IMG/VR virus record: IMGVR_UViG_3300050821_008584
Location: 100,880 to 164,879 of that record
Reading direction: 5' to 3' (one strand)
From: a virus
Length of the DNA: 64,000 nt
The notes under the pieces were generated by a model, which saw nothing but the letters and a program-made list of their open reading frames with translations, was not told the DNA's origin and did no database searches. The position numbers were made by a program, and so were the translations under genes. This document shows positions 24,373 to 30,130 of this stretch, piece after piece (within the stretch, counting starts at the first letter, position 1; every line of letters begins with the position of its first letter).

Positions 24373-24726
24373 CTACCTAGCTCCGGTGTGTTCGCGCCGC
24401 AAACATTGTGCAACCGGCGAACTAAGATCCATCGGCCAAGCTTCGATATTGGCAGCTTCAGCGGGATTCGAACCCGCGTCGCCCGCCTGAGAAGCGGGAA
24501 TGCTAGCCTCTGCACCATGAAGCCATTTATCAAACTCGTCCGCATCGAACACATAGACGCGCATCGGTTGGCAGTAATGATCCTCTGGATCGGTCAGGCA
24601 CGGCTTGCTAGCCAATAGATCTTCTTGGTCGGCATAAACCTTCTCGCCGCCGATCGCAACACCCAGTTCGTTTTCAAACGTCGTGCTGTCCATCCACCCT
24701 TCGCGCTTGCGTGGCTCAGTAGCCAT
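24373..24726 (-). CDS. Hypothetical protein whose frame crosses tRNA-Glu
   Basis: 117 residues from ATG 24726. The first ~70 (VYADQEDLLASKPCLTDPEDHYCQPMRVYVFDADEFDKWLHG) look like a genuine acidic protein. The frame then runs through the whole tRNA-Glu gene at 24450-24524 and 77 bases more. Either the tRNA moved into the 3' end or the true protein has been extended by loss of its stop. Its start overlaps the upstream gene by 11 bases. Confidence 0.5.
   Translation of the reverse strand: MATEPRKREGWMDSTTFENELGVAIGGEKVYADQEDLLASKPCLTDPEDHYCQPMRVYVFDADEFDKWLHGAEASIPASQAGDAGSNPAEAANIEAWPMDLSSPVAQCLRREHTGAR
24450..24524 (-). tRNA. tRNA-Glu(CUC)
   Basis: Acceptor GGCTTCA/TGAAGCT (G1-U72 wobble), encoded CCA, loop TTCTCAG. 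Lies inside the 3' part of the frame at 24373-24726. Confidence 0.88.
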
Positions 24727-24973
24727 TCTCTACCTCCAACTCTTTGGCAATCGCTTCAAACATTTTTTGCCTCTGCGTGTGACCGCCAGCTCCACATTGC
24801 GCGCCAACCTTGCGCAGCTTCTCAATCGGCCGACGCAGTGCTTCGCGAATCTCCGCTGCGATTGCCTGCACGTTGAAATCGGAGTGCTCAACTTTGCCGA
24901 ACATCGCATTCAATACTCGTTCGGCGCGCTGCTCCGGAGTCGGATGCTCGTCTTTCACGAACGCCCAACTCAA
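24716..24973 (-). CDS. Small helical hypothetical protein
   Basis: About 85 residues, helical, with PTPEQRAERVLNAMFGKVEHSDFNVQAIAAEIREAL as its core. The longest frame would start inside tRNA-Trp, so a TTG at 24973 or GTG at 24958 is more likely; neither has a clear ribosome site. Function not recognised. Confidence 0.5.
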   Translation of the reverse strand: MSWAFVKDEHPTPEQRAERVLNAMFGKVEHSDFNVQAIAAEIREALRRPIEKLRKVGAQCGAGGHTQRQKMFEAIAKELEVENGY

Positions 24974-24984
24974 ATCAGAAAGTT

Positions 24985-25059
24985 TGGCAGGGGAGGAGGG
25001 ACTCGAACCCCCGTGAAACGCTTTGGAGGCGTTCAGACTGGCCGCTATCTTACTCCCCT
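24985..25059 (-). tRNA. tRNA-Trp(CCA)
   Basis: Acceptor AGGGGAG/CTCCCCT, G73, encoded CCA, loop CTCCAAA. Confidence 0.9.
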
Positions 25060-25141
25060 GTTCACTCATAAATTTGGAGCCCTTGTCAGTTAATTCTGAC
25101 CGTGCCTAGAACACGCGTCCCGTACGCTGACGCAGAGGCAT

Positions 25142-25216
25142 TGGAGCGGGCGATGGGAGTCGAACCCACGTCCTTGCCTTGGCAAGGCAATATACTGGCC
25201 GCTGTACGACGCCCGC
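25142..25216 (-). tRNA. tRNA-Gly(GCC)
   Basis: Acceptor GCGGGCG/CGCCCGC, U73, encoded CCA, loop TTGCCAA. Confidence 0.9.
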
Positions 25217-25220
25217 AAAA

Positions 25221-25295
25221 TGGCTGGCGAGAAAGGCCTCGAACCTTTGTTACTGCGTCCAGAGCGCAGCGTCCTACCGATTAGACGACTCGCCA
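25221..25295 (-). tRNA. tRNA-Gln(CUG)
   Basis: Acceptor TGGCGAG/CTCGCCA with U1-A72 as usual for Gln, G73, encoded CCA, loop CTCTGGA. Confidence 0.9.
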
Positions 25296-25302
25296 AAACT
25301 TT

Positions 25303-25376
25303 TGGAGCGAGCGGCGAGAATTGAACTCGCTTGTTCGGGGTGGAAACCCGATGCTCAGCCAATGAGCCACGCCCGC
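25303..25376 (-). tRNA. tRNA-Gly(UCC)
   Basis: Acceptor GCGGGCG/CGCTCGC with one wobble, U73, encoded CCA, loop TTTCCAC. Confidence 0.9.
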
Positions 25377-25526
25377 TTAATATTTCTTAGGCACCAGCCG
25401 TGCCTTAATTCCAAAAATGTTCAATGCTTTAATTGCTGCCGCCGCATGCGTTCGCAAATGAAACGTAGCTTCTACGATCCTGCCATCACGCGTTTTGCTT
25501 CTAATCGTCCAGCGCGGCTTTCTCAT
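25377..25526 (-). CDS. 49-residue basic protein
   Basis: Starts at an internal ATG (25526); the longer frame would read through tRNA-Gln(UUG) and tRNA-Ser(CGA). Product is basic, with a strand-strand-helix pattern (KPRWTIRSKTRDGRIVEATFHLRTHAAAAIKAL). Fits exactly between two tRNAs. Unknown function, weak ribosome site. Confidence 0.5.
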   Translation of the reverse strand: MRKPRWTIRSKTRDGRIVEATFHLRTHAAAAIKALNIFGIKARLVPKKY

Positions 25527-25531
25527 AAATC

Positions 25532-25607
25532 TGGATGGGAAGGCCGGATTCGAACCGTGCATTCTCTGAGTCAAAGTCAGAGGACCTACCAGTTGGTCGA
25601 CTTCCCA
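25532..25607 (-). tRNA. tRNA-Gln(UUG)
   Basis: Acceptor TGGGAAG/CTTCCCA, encoded CCA, loop CTTTGAC. Confidence 0.9.
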
Positions 25608-25615
25608 GAAACTTT

Positions 25616-25703
25616 TGGAGGAAGAGGTGGGGTTTGAACCCACAACACCTTTCGGTGAATCAGTTTTCGAGACTGACGCCTTGACCACCTCGGCCACTCT
25701 TCC
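25616..25703 (-). tRNA. tRNA-Ser(CGA)
   Basis: Acceptor GGAAGAG/CTCTTCC, long variable arm with a small hairpin, encoded CCA, loop CTCGAAA. Discriminator is U, where most bacterial Ser tRNAs have G. Confidence 0.88.
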
Positions 25704-25705
25704 TC

Positions 25706-25793
25706 TGGCGGAGATGGTCGGATTCGAACCGACGGCCCCTTTCGGGACGCCGCGTTAGCAGTGCGGTGCCTTAAACCACTCGGCCACATCTCC
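25706..25793 (-). tRNA. tRNA-Ser(GCU)
   Basis: Acceptor GGAGATG/CATCTCC, long variable arm, G73, encoded CCA, loop CTGCTAA. Confidence 0.9.
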
Positions 25794-25860
25794 GGGTTTG
25801 TTGCTACTAGATGAGCCGTCCGATGACATTCGCTTTCTCCTTCTCGCATTCTAACAGAAT

Positions 25861-25938
25861 TGGTGGGACCGGTGAGATTTGAACTCACGCATTTCTCGCT
25901 TAAGAGGCGAGGGCATTAGCCAGCTTTGCTACGGTCCC
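25861..25938 (-). tRNA. tRNA-Lys(CUU)
   Basis: Acceptor GGGACCG/CGGTCCC, encoded CCA, loop CTCTTAA. Confidence 0.9.
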
Positions 25939-25939
25939 A

Positions 25940-26013
25940 TGGTCCCGGCCCGGAGAATCGAACTCCGATAACTGGTGCTTCAAACCAGGGCACTGCCACT
26001 GTGCTAAACCGGG
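25940..26013 (-). tRNA. tRNA-Phe(GAA)
   Basis: Acceptor CCCGGTT/GGCCGGG with two wobble pairs at positions 6 and 7, encoded CCA, loop TTGAAGC. One base from tRNA-Lys. Confidence 0.88.
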
Positions 26014-26220
26014 TTACTTGACTCTGACGCCCAGATTCGGAAATGGGTTCGCCACATTGCCATCGCGATCCCACAGCCTCATACGTTCTCCTATTGGCGT
26101 CTCTTCAGGATGACACTCGATGCACCGCCCGATCTGACAGTTGCGGCACTCGGAGTTGTACCGGCTGTGGGCAGAACATATCGAGTACCACGATTCATCG
26201 CTGTGTCCGCATTTCTGCAT
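26014..26220 (-). CDS. Cys-rich small protein
   Basis: 68 residues with KCGHSD, C at 15, then CRNCQIGRCIECHPEE, enough ligands for two zinc ions. Starts within the 3' end of the 232-residue gene (26-base overlap) and ends right at tRNA-Phe. Family unknown. Confidence 0.6.
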   Translation of the reverse strand: MQKCGHSDESWYSICSAHSRYNSECRNCQIGRCIECHPEETPIGERMRLWDRDGNVANPFPNLGVRVK

Positions 26221-26893
26221 ATCTTGCGTTCAACCTTTCGCGAATCTTCTTCAATTCCTTGCGGCCGCACTGAAACTTGAAGTCTCTGGTCTCCGTCACC
26301 ATTTTTGTCGGCGACCGTTTGATGACGACATCGCCATTCGCTTCATCGAGATACTCATAAGAAGTCGGCACCTGGTACGTCTCGGTCTTGGTTCGATACC
26401 AGAAGCCATCGATCAGTTTGTAAATCCATCCGTCATCTCCGGGCAGCTGTTCGATTGGTGCTCTTCGGGCTTCTTCGCGCCAGCGTGCTCGATAGCTTTT
26501 GCGCGAGACCTGTCTAAGAACACCTTGAGAATCAACAAAAAAATCACCATAGAATCGATCCTCGTCTAGGCCGGTAGCTTTGACATAACCCTTGAGATGC
26601 GTGAGCAGATGGAAGCCGACCATCGATCGCACATCGTTGACGGCGCAAATCTCAGAAAAGACGCCATCCCATTTGTGTCCGACTCTGCTGCGGAGAAATC
26701 GACGCAACGGATTGAGCTTGTCGCCCTGCGACTTTCTGTTGTATGACGCTTTTGTACTGAATATGCGATTCGGTCCTCCGTCAAAGTATGGATCATCGGC
26801 TGTGAATCCACGCTTCCAGTTTTTGTTTCTGCCTTTGTTAATGCCACCGGATCGGCCAGTCTCAATAATTACTTCGTTCATGTCGCGACGCAT
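26195..26893 (-). CDS. Conserved hypothetical protein (KLNPLRRFL family)
   Basis: 232 residues, basic. The segment QGDKLNPLRRFLRSRVGHKWDGVFSEICAVNDVRSMVGFHLLTHLKGYV is one I recognise from uncharacterised proteins of planctomycetes and phages, where the DKLNPLRR(Y/F)L and W-D/N-K-V-x-SEIC words are conserved. No enzymatic motif is obvious. Good ribosome site (GAGGAATA) before the start. Sits inside the tRNA array. Confidence 0.6.
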   Translation of the reverse strand: MRRDMNEVIIETGRSGGINKGRNKNWKRGFTADDPYFDGGPNRIFSTKASYNRKSQGDKLNPLRRFLRSRVGHKWDGVFSEICAVNDVRSMVGFHLLTHLKGYVKATGLDEDRFYGDFFVDSQGVLRQVSRKSYRARWREEARRAPIEQLPGDDGWIYKLIDGFWYRTKTETYQVPTSYEYLDEANGDVVIKRSPTKMVTETRDFKFQCGRKELKKIRERLNARYAEMRTQR

Positions 26894-27047
26894 TATTCCT
26901 CTTCTCCCTCTCTATTGGCTTACCTAGAGAGGGCCTGTAATGCATTCCATGGTTTTCTCCTTTTGGGAAGTTTGAGGCCGCGGCTGACAGTCGAATGCGG
27001 CCCCTTCCGTTTGGGCCCTATATTGACCGTTTCATTGGTCGTCTCGG

Positions 27048-27118
27048 AGCAAGAGCGGCGAATCGAACGCCGGTCGTCGATTTACCAAACCGATGCTCTG
27101 CCATTGAGCTACTCCTGC
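27048..27118 (-). tRNA. tRNA-Thr(GGU)
   Basis: Acceptor GCAGGAG/CTCTTGC with one wobble, U73. The 3' end reads CCG, so CCA is not encoded. Loop TTGGTAA. Confidence 0.85.
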
Positions 27119-27122
27119 AATC

Positions 27123-27197
27123 TGGTTGCGGCAGAAAGACTTGAACTTTCATTTCAGCCTTATCAGGGCTGCGTTCTGCCACCTGAACTATGCCGCA
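27123..27197 (-). tRNA. tRNA-Ile(GAU)
   Basis: Acceptor TGCGGCA/TGCCGCA, encoded CCA, loop CTGATAA. Confidence 0.9.
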
Positions 27198-27203
27198 CTA
27201 AAC

Positions 27204-27281
27204 TGGTTGCGCGGCTCAGAGTTGAACTGAGTAAGTGCCTGCTTATGAGACAGGCGAGCGCACCGTAGCTCAATCCGCGCG
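27204..27281 (-). tRNA. tRNA-Met(CAU), initiator-like ends
   Basis: Begins CGCG and ends CGCAACCA with a C1-A72 mismatch, the initiator hallmark, and has loop CTCATAA. However, the anticodon stem (CCTGT/GCAGG) lacks the three G-C pairs of initiators, so fMet, elongator Met and Ile2 all remain possible. Confidence 0.75.
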
Positions 27282-27290
27282 TCATAAATT

Positions 27291-27367
27291 TGGTGGCTCG
27301 ACCTGGGATTGAACCAGGACTTTGGCTTTATGAGGGCCATGTGATTAGCCATTTTCACCATCGAGCC
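27291..27367 (-). tRNA. tRNA-Met(CAU) or tRNA-Ile2
   Basis: Acceptor GGCTCGA/TCGAGCC, encoded CCA, loop CTCATAA. A C31-A39 mismatch closes the loop. CAU could be elongator Met or lysidine-modified Ile2. Confidence 0.8.
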
Positions 27368-27376
27368 TAAACTTGC

Positions 27377-27424
27377 GGCGCGAGCACGCGATTCGTGGAT
27401 TACAACCCCTCCATGGCTCGCGCC
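27377..27424 (-). ncRNA. Mini tRNA-like or tRNA remnant hairpin
   Basis: A 9-bp closing stem GGCGCGAGC/GCTCGCGCC encloses a GGA...TCC arm and CACG-AATCG-CGTG, which resembles a shortened T-arm. 48 bases, no anticodon arm. Probably a decayed tRNA. Confidence 0.3.
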
Positions 27425-27432
27425 TTCAAAGG

Positions 27433-27505
27433 CTGTGGCGATAGGATTCGAACCTATAACCCTCCGGTTAACAGCCGGTCGCACGACCAATCGTGCTGCG
27501 CCACA
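27433..27505 (-). tRNA. tRNA-Asn(GUU)
   Basis: Acceptor TGTGGCG/CGCCACA, G73, 3' end reads CCT so CCA is not encoded, loop CTGTTAA. Confidence 0.87.
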
Positions 27506-27511
27506 TCAAAC

Positions 27512-27586
27512 TGGGGCTGGCGGCAGGTGTTGAACCCGCGACATCCTCTTTACAAAAGAGGCGTTCTACCGTTGAACTACGCCAGC
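27512..27586 (-). tRNA. tRNA-Thr(UGU)
   Basis: Acceptor GCTGGCG/CGCCAGC, encoded CCA, loop TTTGTAA. The discriminator reads C, which is rare. Confidence 0.88.
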
Positions 27587-27769
27587 TCAAAACTTTTCCA
27601 CCGGCTTCATCTGCGGACCATCATAGTTGATGCCGTGGATGTGATTCATCACAAATCCGCCGTTGATCGCCTGCCAGATTTTCTCGGCATCGTCGCCGAT
27701 GGCGCGTTCGCCGGATCCATCTTCGTATTCAATCTCGATGCGAACGACTTTCTTGTCTGGCATGGCCAC
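27587..27769 (-). CDS. 60-residue hypothetical protein
   Basis: Fits between tRNA-Thr(UGU) and the next spacer, starting at ATG 27769 with GGAG six bases upstream. Opens with two beta strands (KKVVRIEIEYEDGSGERAIG), then a helix (DDAEKIWQAINGGFVMNHI). Family unknown. Confidence 0.6.
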   Translation of the reverse strand: MAMPDKKVVRIEIEYEDGSGERAIGDDAEKIWQAINGGFVMNHIHGINYDGPQMKPVEKF

Positions 27770-27824
27770 TCCAAACTGGTAATCCCTGCGACACTTGAAC
27801 TAGTTTCTACGCTAAAATATACAG

Positions 27825-28454
27825 ATGTCTACCAACACAAATCTGATGCCGCTGGCGGGAGTCGAACCCGCATCAATCCAGTTACGGTTAACCTGCTTAG
27901 AAGGCAGGCCCGATACAGCGGCAAAACTAGTATCATGCGACAAATGCGGAAAGTCCTTTCATAAACTACCTAATCAGATTGCTAGAACCAAGCATAATTT
28001 TTGTTCACGGTCCTGCTTCGTGGCATTTAATCAGACTGGCCGCCGGTCACATAACAGGCCTAAAGAATTAACGTGCATGAAATGCCGAACAATATTCACT
28101 CGCAATAAATCGCACCATTCCAAACTATTCTGTGCAAACTGCTATACGGCACCTAATCTAAAAATGATGACCCTTGCACAATTTCACGAATTGCCTTCCG
28201 TCAAAGGTAAGCATCCAAGCTGGATAAACGCTCACATCCGCTCACTAAATCGCATCTGGAATAGTCATCTCACAACAAAACCGTGTGCCGTACCTGGCTG
28301 TGAGTATTCCTTGCATGTCGAGCTTTGCCATCGTAAGTCCATCCAATCATTTCCTAAAACGGCACTCGTAGGCGAAGTTAATCATCACAATAATGTCGTG
28401 CAACTTTGCCGCAATCATCATTGGGAATTTGATCGAGGTATTTTGCACATTTGA
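27825..28454 (+). CDS. HNH endonuclease with zinc ribbons, opposite strand
   Basis: Rightward gene in an otherwise leftward region. Two zinc ribbons (CDKCGKSF ... CSRSC; CMKCRTIF ... CANC) precede an HNH core (CAVPGCEYSLHVELCHRKSI ... NNVVQLCRNHHWEFDRG). The frame opens at ATG 27825 or 27846 and runs antisense through tRNA-Arg(UCU), whose sequence supplies ~25 N-terminal residues; no ATG follows until residue ~113. It is probably a mobile nuclease that landed beside the tRNA. Confidence 0.7.
   Translation: MSTNTNLMPLAGVEPASIQLRLTCLEGRPDTAAKLVSCDKCGKSFHKLPNQIARTKHNFCSRSCFVAFNQTGRRSHNRPKELTCMKCRTIFTRNKSHHSKLFCANCYTAPNLKMMTLAQFHELPSVKGKHPSWINAHIRSLNRIWNSHLTTKPCAVPGCEYSLHVELCHRKSIQSFPKTALVGEVNHHNNVVQLCRNHHWEFDRGILHI
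27848..27923 (-). tRNA. tRNA-Arg(UCU)
   Basis: Acceptor GCCGCTG/CAGCGGC, A73, 3' end TCA so CCA is not encoded, loop CTTCTAA. Antisense to the 5' end of the rightward HNH gene. Confidence 0.87.
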
Positions 28455-28458
28455 ATCT

Positions 28459-28533
28459 TGGAGCACCCTGGGTGACTCGAACACCCGCCTGCTCATTACG
28501 AGTGAGCTGCTCCACCTGTTGAGCTAAGGGTGC
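28459..28533 (-). tRNA. tRNA-Thr(CGU)
   Basis: Acceptor GCACCCT/AGGGTGC, U73, encoded CCA, loop CTCGTAA. Confidence 0.9.
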
Positions 28534-28538
28534 AATAG

Positions 28539-28613
28539 TGGTGGGAGGCGGGGGAATCGAACCCACCGTGAGCTGATTAAAAGTCAGCGCTTCTGCCATT
28601 GAATTAGCCTCCC
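28539..28613 (-). tRNA. tRNA-Lys(UUU)
   Basis: Acceptor GGGAGGC/GCCTCCC, encoded CCA, loop CTTTTAA. Confidence 0.9.
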
Positions 28614-28617
28614 GAAT

Positions 28618-28701
28618 CGTGGTGACTTGGTTTTCCCGCCATTACTCTCGCCGGCTGTGAGGCGTTGCCCCTGTGCTCGCTTTCGCAAGCCAGCCACCAC
28701 G
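28618..28701 (-). ncRNA. Candidate structured RNA
   Basis: 84 bases filling the gap between two tRNAs. A 7-bp terminal stem (CGTGGTG/CACCACG) encloses GGCTG/CAGCC, a GNRA hairpin (GCTTGC-GAAA-GCGAGC) and GGGGC-AAC-GCCTC. No T-loop or anticodon arm, so it is not a normal tRNA. No known class recognised. Confidence 0.4.
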
Positions 28702-28704
28702 AAC

Positions 28705-28780
28705 TGGCGGTCCCGGCGCGATTCGAACGCGCGTTCCAGGTTTCGGAGACCTGAGTCCTTTCCTGCTGAACGACGGGACC
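28705..28780 (-). tRNA. tRNA-Arg(CCG)
   Basis: Acceptor GGTCCCG/CGGGACC, G73, encoded CCA, loop CTCCGAA. Confidence 0.9.
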
Positions 28781-28786
28781 TAAACT

Positions 28787-28880
28787 TAGTACTGGACGCC
28801 AGTGTCGATCTGGCCCGTTACCCCAATCTGGGATTCTCCAGAGCTTATAAGGCTCCGCCGCACGGCCGGTGCTGTCCAGT
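28787..28880 (-). tRNA. Divergent tRNA-Ile(UAU)-like, long variable arm
   Basis: Acceptor ACTGGAC/GTCCAGT, anticodon stem GGAGC/GCTCT with loop CTTATAA, T-arm GCCAG/CTGGC with loop ATCGACA, 3' end CTA. The variable region is ~25 bases and contains CCCA-GATT-GGGG. The non-standard T-loop and D-arm and the class II-like variable arm set it apart. Confidence 0.5.
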
Positions 28881-28889
28881 TTCGAATCG

Positions 28890-29138
28890 TTATGCGCCTG
28901 GGCCGGATCCATCCGGAAGGATCGCTGATGACCATGCACCAGGCACTCCAGTCGGAACTCCTGAGAGTGGCGTTAACTGGCTGCGCCTCTCTTGTGTATA
29001 CGAACCGTCAGCGTAGATCACGTATGCAGACCGGTGTGTCACGTCGGTCACGTTCGGATTATCGTAGATGCAAATGCCGATACGCCCAGAATCTAGCTGC
29101 ACAGCAGTTGGAGTTACTATTTGAGCTGCTACCGCCAT
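28890..29138 (-). CDS. 82-residue beta-rich protein
   Basis: Starts at ATG 29138 after AGGAGGAAACAACT, a near-ideal ribosome site; longer frames would read into tRNA-Arg(ACG). Beta-strand pattern (AAQIVTPTAVQLDSGRIGICIYDN, SAYVIYADGSYTQE) reminiscent of small virion proteins. Ends ten bases before the divergent tRNA-Ile. Confidence 0.6.
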   Translation of the reverse strand: MAVAAQIVTPTAVQLDSGRIGICIYDNPNVTDVTHRSAYVIYADGSYTQERRSQLTPLSGVPTGVPGAWSSAILPDGSGPGA

Positions 29139-29178
29139 AGTTGTTTCCTCCTGCCGCAACGGTAACACAATAACAATC

Positions 29179-29255
29179 TGGTGGCCCCACACGGACTTGA
29201 ACCGTGATTTCAGGTTTCGTAGACCTGCGCCCTGATCCGTTTGGACGATAGGGCC
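29179..29255 (-). tRNA. tRNA-Arg(ACG)
   Basis: Acceptor GGCCCTA/TGGGGCC, encoded CCA, loop CTACGAA. A34 would need host TadA to become inosine. Confidence 0.9.
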
Positions 29256-29261
29256 CGAAGT

Positions 29262-29337
29262 TGGTGCCCGATGATGGATTTGAACCACCGATTGTCGCTT
29301 TGTAGGAGCGATGCCTTTGCCACTTGGCGAATCGGGC
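29262..29337 (-). tRNA. tRNA-Val(UAC)
   Basis: Acceptor GCCCGAT/ATCGGGC, encoded CCA. Anticodon stem TCGCT/AGCGA, loop CCTACAA, so position 33 is C. Confidence 0.87.
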
Positions 29338-29371
29338 GAACTTAATTTGGTCTTCGTTTATTTATTCGAAA

Positions 29372-29446
29372 TGGTGCCGTCAACCGGACTCGAACCGGCG
29401 TTTCAGCCTTGAAAGGGCCGCATGCTGGCCGCTGCATTATGACGGC
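29372..29446 (-). tRNA. tRNA-Glu(UUC)
   Basis: Acceptor GCCGTCA/TGACGGC, encoded CCA, loop CTTTCAA. Confidence 0.9.
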
Positions 29447-29505
29447 AAAGCTTGATTGGCACGAATTGAACATTAAAGTCATTCCTCACATCGTACCATG
29501 AATTA

Positions 29506-29580
29506 TGGCAGACCCGCGGAGAATTGAACTCCGATCTTCGCGTTAGGACCGCGACATCCTTTCCGTTGAACGACGGGTCC
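29506..29580 (-). tRNA. tRNA-Arg(CCU)
   Basis: Acceptor GGACCCG/CGGGTCT (G1-U72), G73, encoded CCA, loop GTCCTAA. Last tRNA of the leftward array as read from the tmRNA. Confidence 0.9.
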
Positions 29581-29586
29581 CTACCT

Positions 29587-29829
29587 TTACGCCATATGCG
29601 CCGGTGTATGGCCGCATTGATTGCAACGAATCACAATTGAACGCGAACCAGCATCGCTCATTGAGAGAGATGCACTCCGGCATTTTGGACATAGCAAGCG
29701 CGGTAATACTGGCGCGAGAATAGCGACCACTACTTCCGTAATGGGCTTGTGAAGCTTAGGAAGAATCTTGTGCAGCGCCACTTTCACCGGTTTCTTAGAT
29801 GCCGTCGCCTCGGCTTTTTTCTTTTTCAT
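29587..29829 (-). CDS. Basic zinc-ribbon protein
   Basis: 80 residues. Lys-rich start (MKKKKAEATASKKPVKVALHK), a hydrophobic middle (ITEVVVAILAPVLPRLL), then CPKCRSASLSMS ... CNQCGHTPA as a zinc ribbon. GGAG ribosome site eight bases upstream. Located between the tmRNA and the tRNAs; the basic start and zinc ribbon suggest RNA or DNA binding (inference). Confidence 0.6.
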   Translation of the reverse strand: MKKKKAEATASKKPVKVALHKILPKLHKPITEVVVAILAPVLPRLLCPKCRSASLSMSDAGSRSIVIRCNQCGHTPAHMA

Positions 29830-29870
29830 TTGAATTCTCCTCGTGCTGCACTATAGCACGAAAAGATTTT

Positions 29871-29899
29871 AATAAGTGGGGCCAGTTGCCCAGCCCCAC
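29871..29899 (-). terminator. Hairpin at the 3' end of the tmRNA coding half
   Basis: GTGGGGC/GCCCCAC stem followed by TTATT and then a T-rich run on the minus strand. It could terminate transcription or be a structural helix/pseudoknot of the tmRNA. Confidence 0.4.
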
Positions 29900-30130
29900 C
29901 CGGTAACTCTAGGCCGCGAGAGGCAACGCTTGTGGCGCAGCCTTGACGCGGAATGGAATCACCTTTGCGCTCTTTTGAGCAGCATTTTTGGTTTTGGTGA
30001 GTTTAACGGCATCCCAAGCCGGCGCGAGGCCACGTGCTTTCCTATCCGTCGATTCCTGTCGGCCCCGCAGTTTGGTGGAGCCGGGGGCATCGAAGCCCCG
30101 TCCGGTCTAGGTAGACGCGTGGAGTTGACG
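29876..30130 (-). ncRNA. ssrA: Circularly permuted (two-piece) tmRNA
   Basis: Read leftward, the acceptor half comes first. It carries CCACGCG and CCTA (3' strand of P2), then GGACG, a T-arm GGGGC-TTCGATG-CCCC and CGGCTCC-A-CCA ending at 30073. A six-base spacer follows. The 5' half starts at 30066: GGGGCCG, GACAGGAATCGACGG (the tmRNA D-loop analogue), and TAGG/CACGTGG (5' strand of P2). GGGGCCG pairs with CGGCTCC with the G3-U70 pair needed for alanine charging. An open tag follows; read from the GCTGCTCAA region it ends QALPLAA with TAG at 29911-29909, and LAA is the classic degron end. The exact resume codon and 5' end of the acceptor half are uncertain. SmpB is not in the window. Confidence 0.8.

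Noticed and set aside
25755-25829. 24-codon frame with good ribosome site before tRNA-Ser(GCU)
   Set aside because: Most of it lies inside the tRNA; the product is too short to judge.
27770-27847. Additional tRNA between Thr(UGU) and Arg(UCU)
   Set aside because: A CCA-like start is present but no T-arm or anticodon arm can be paired.
28787-28880. Selenocysteine tRNA
   Set aside because: The long variable arm suggests it, but the anticodon is UAU, not UCA, and the acceptor/T-stem lengths are ordinary.
28604-28939. Leftward 111-codon frame
   Set aside because: Covers a tRNA, a structured RNA and the divergent tRNA-Ile in a frame with no coding character or ribosome site.
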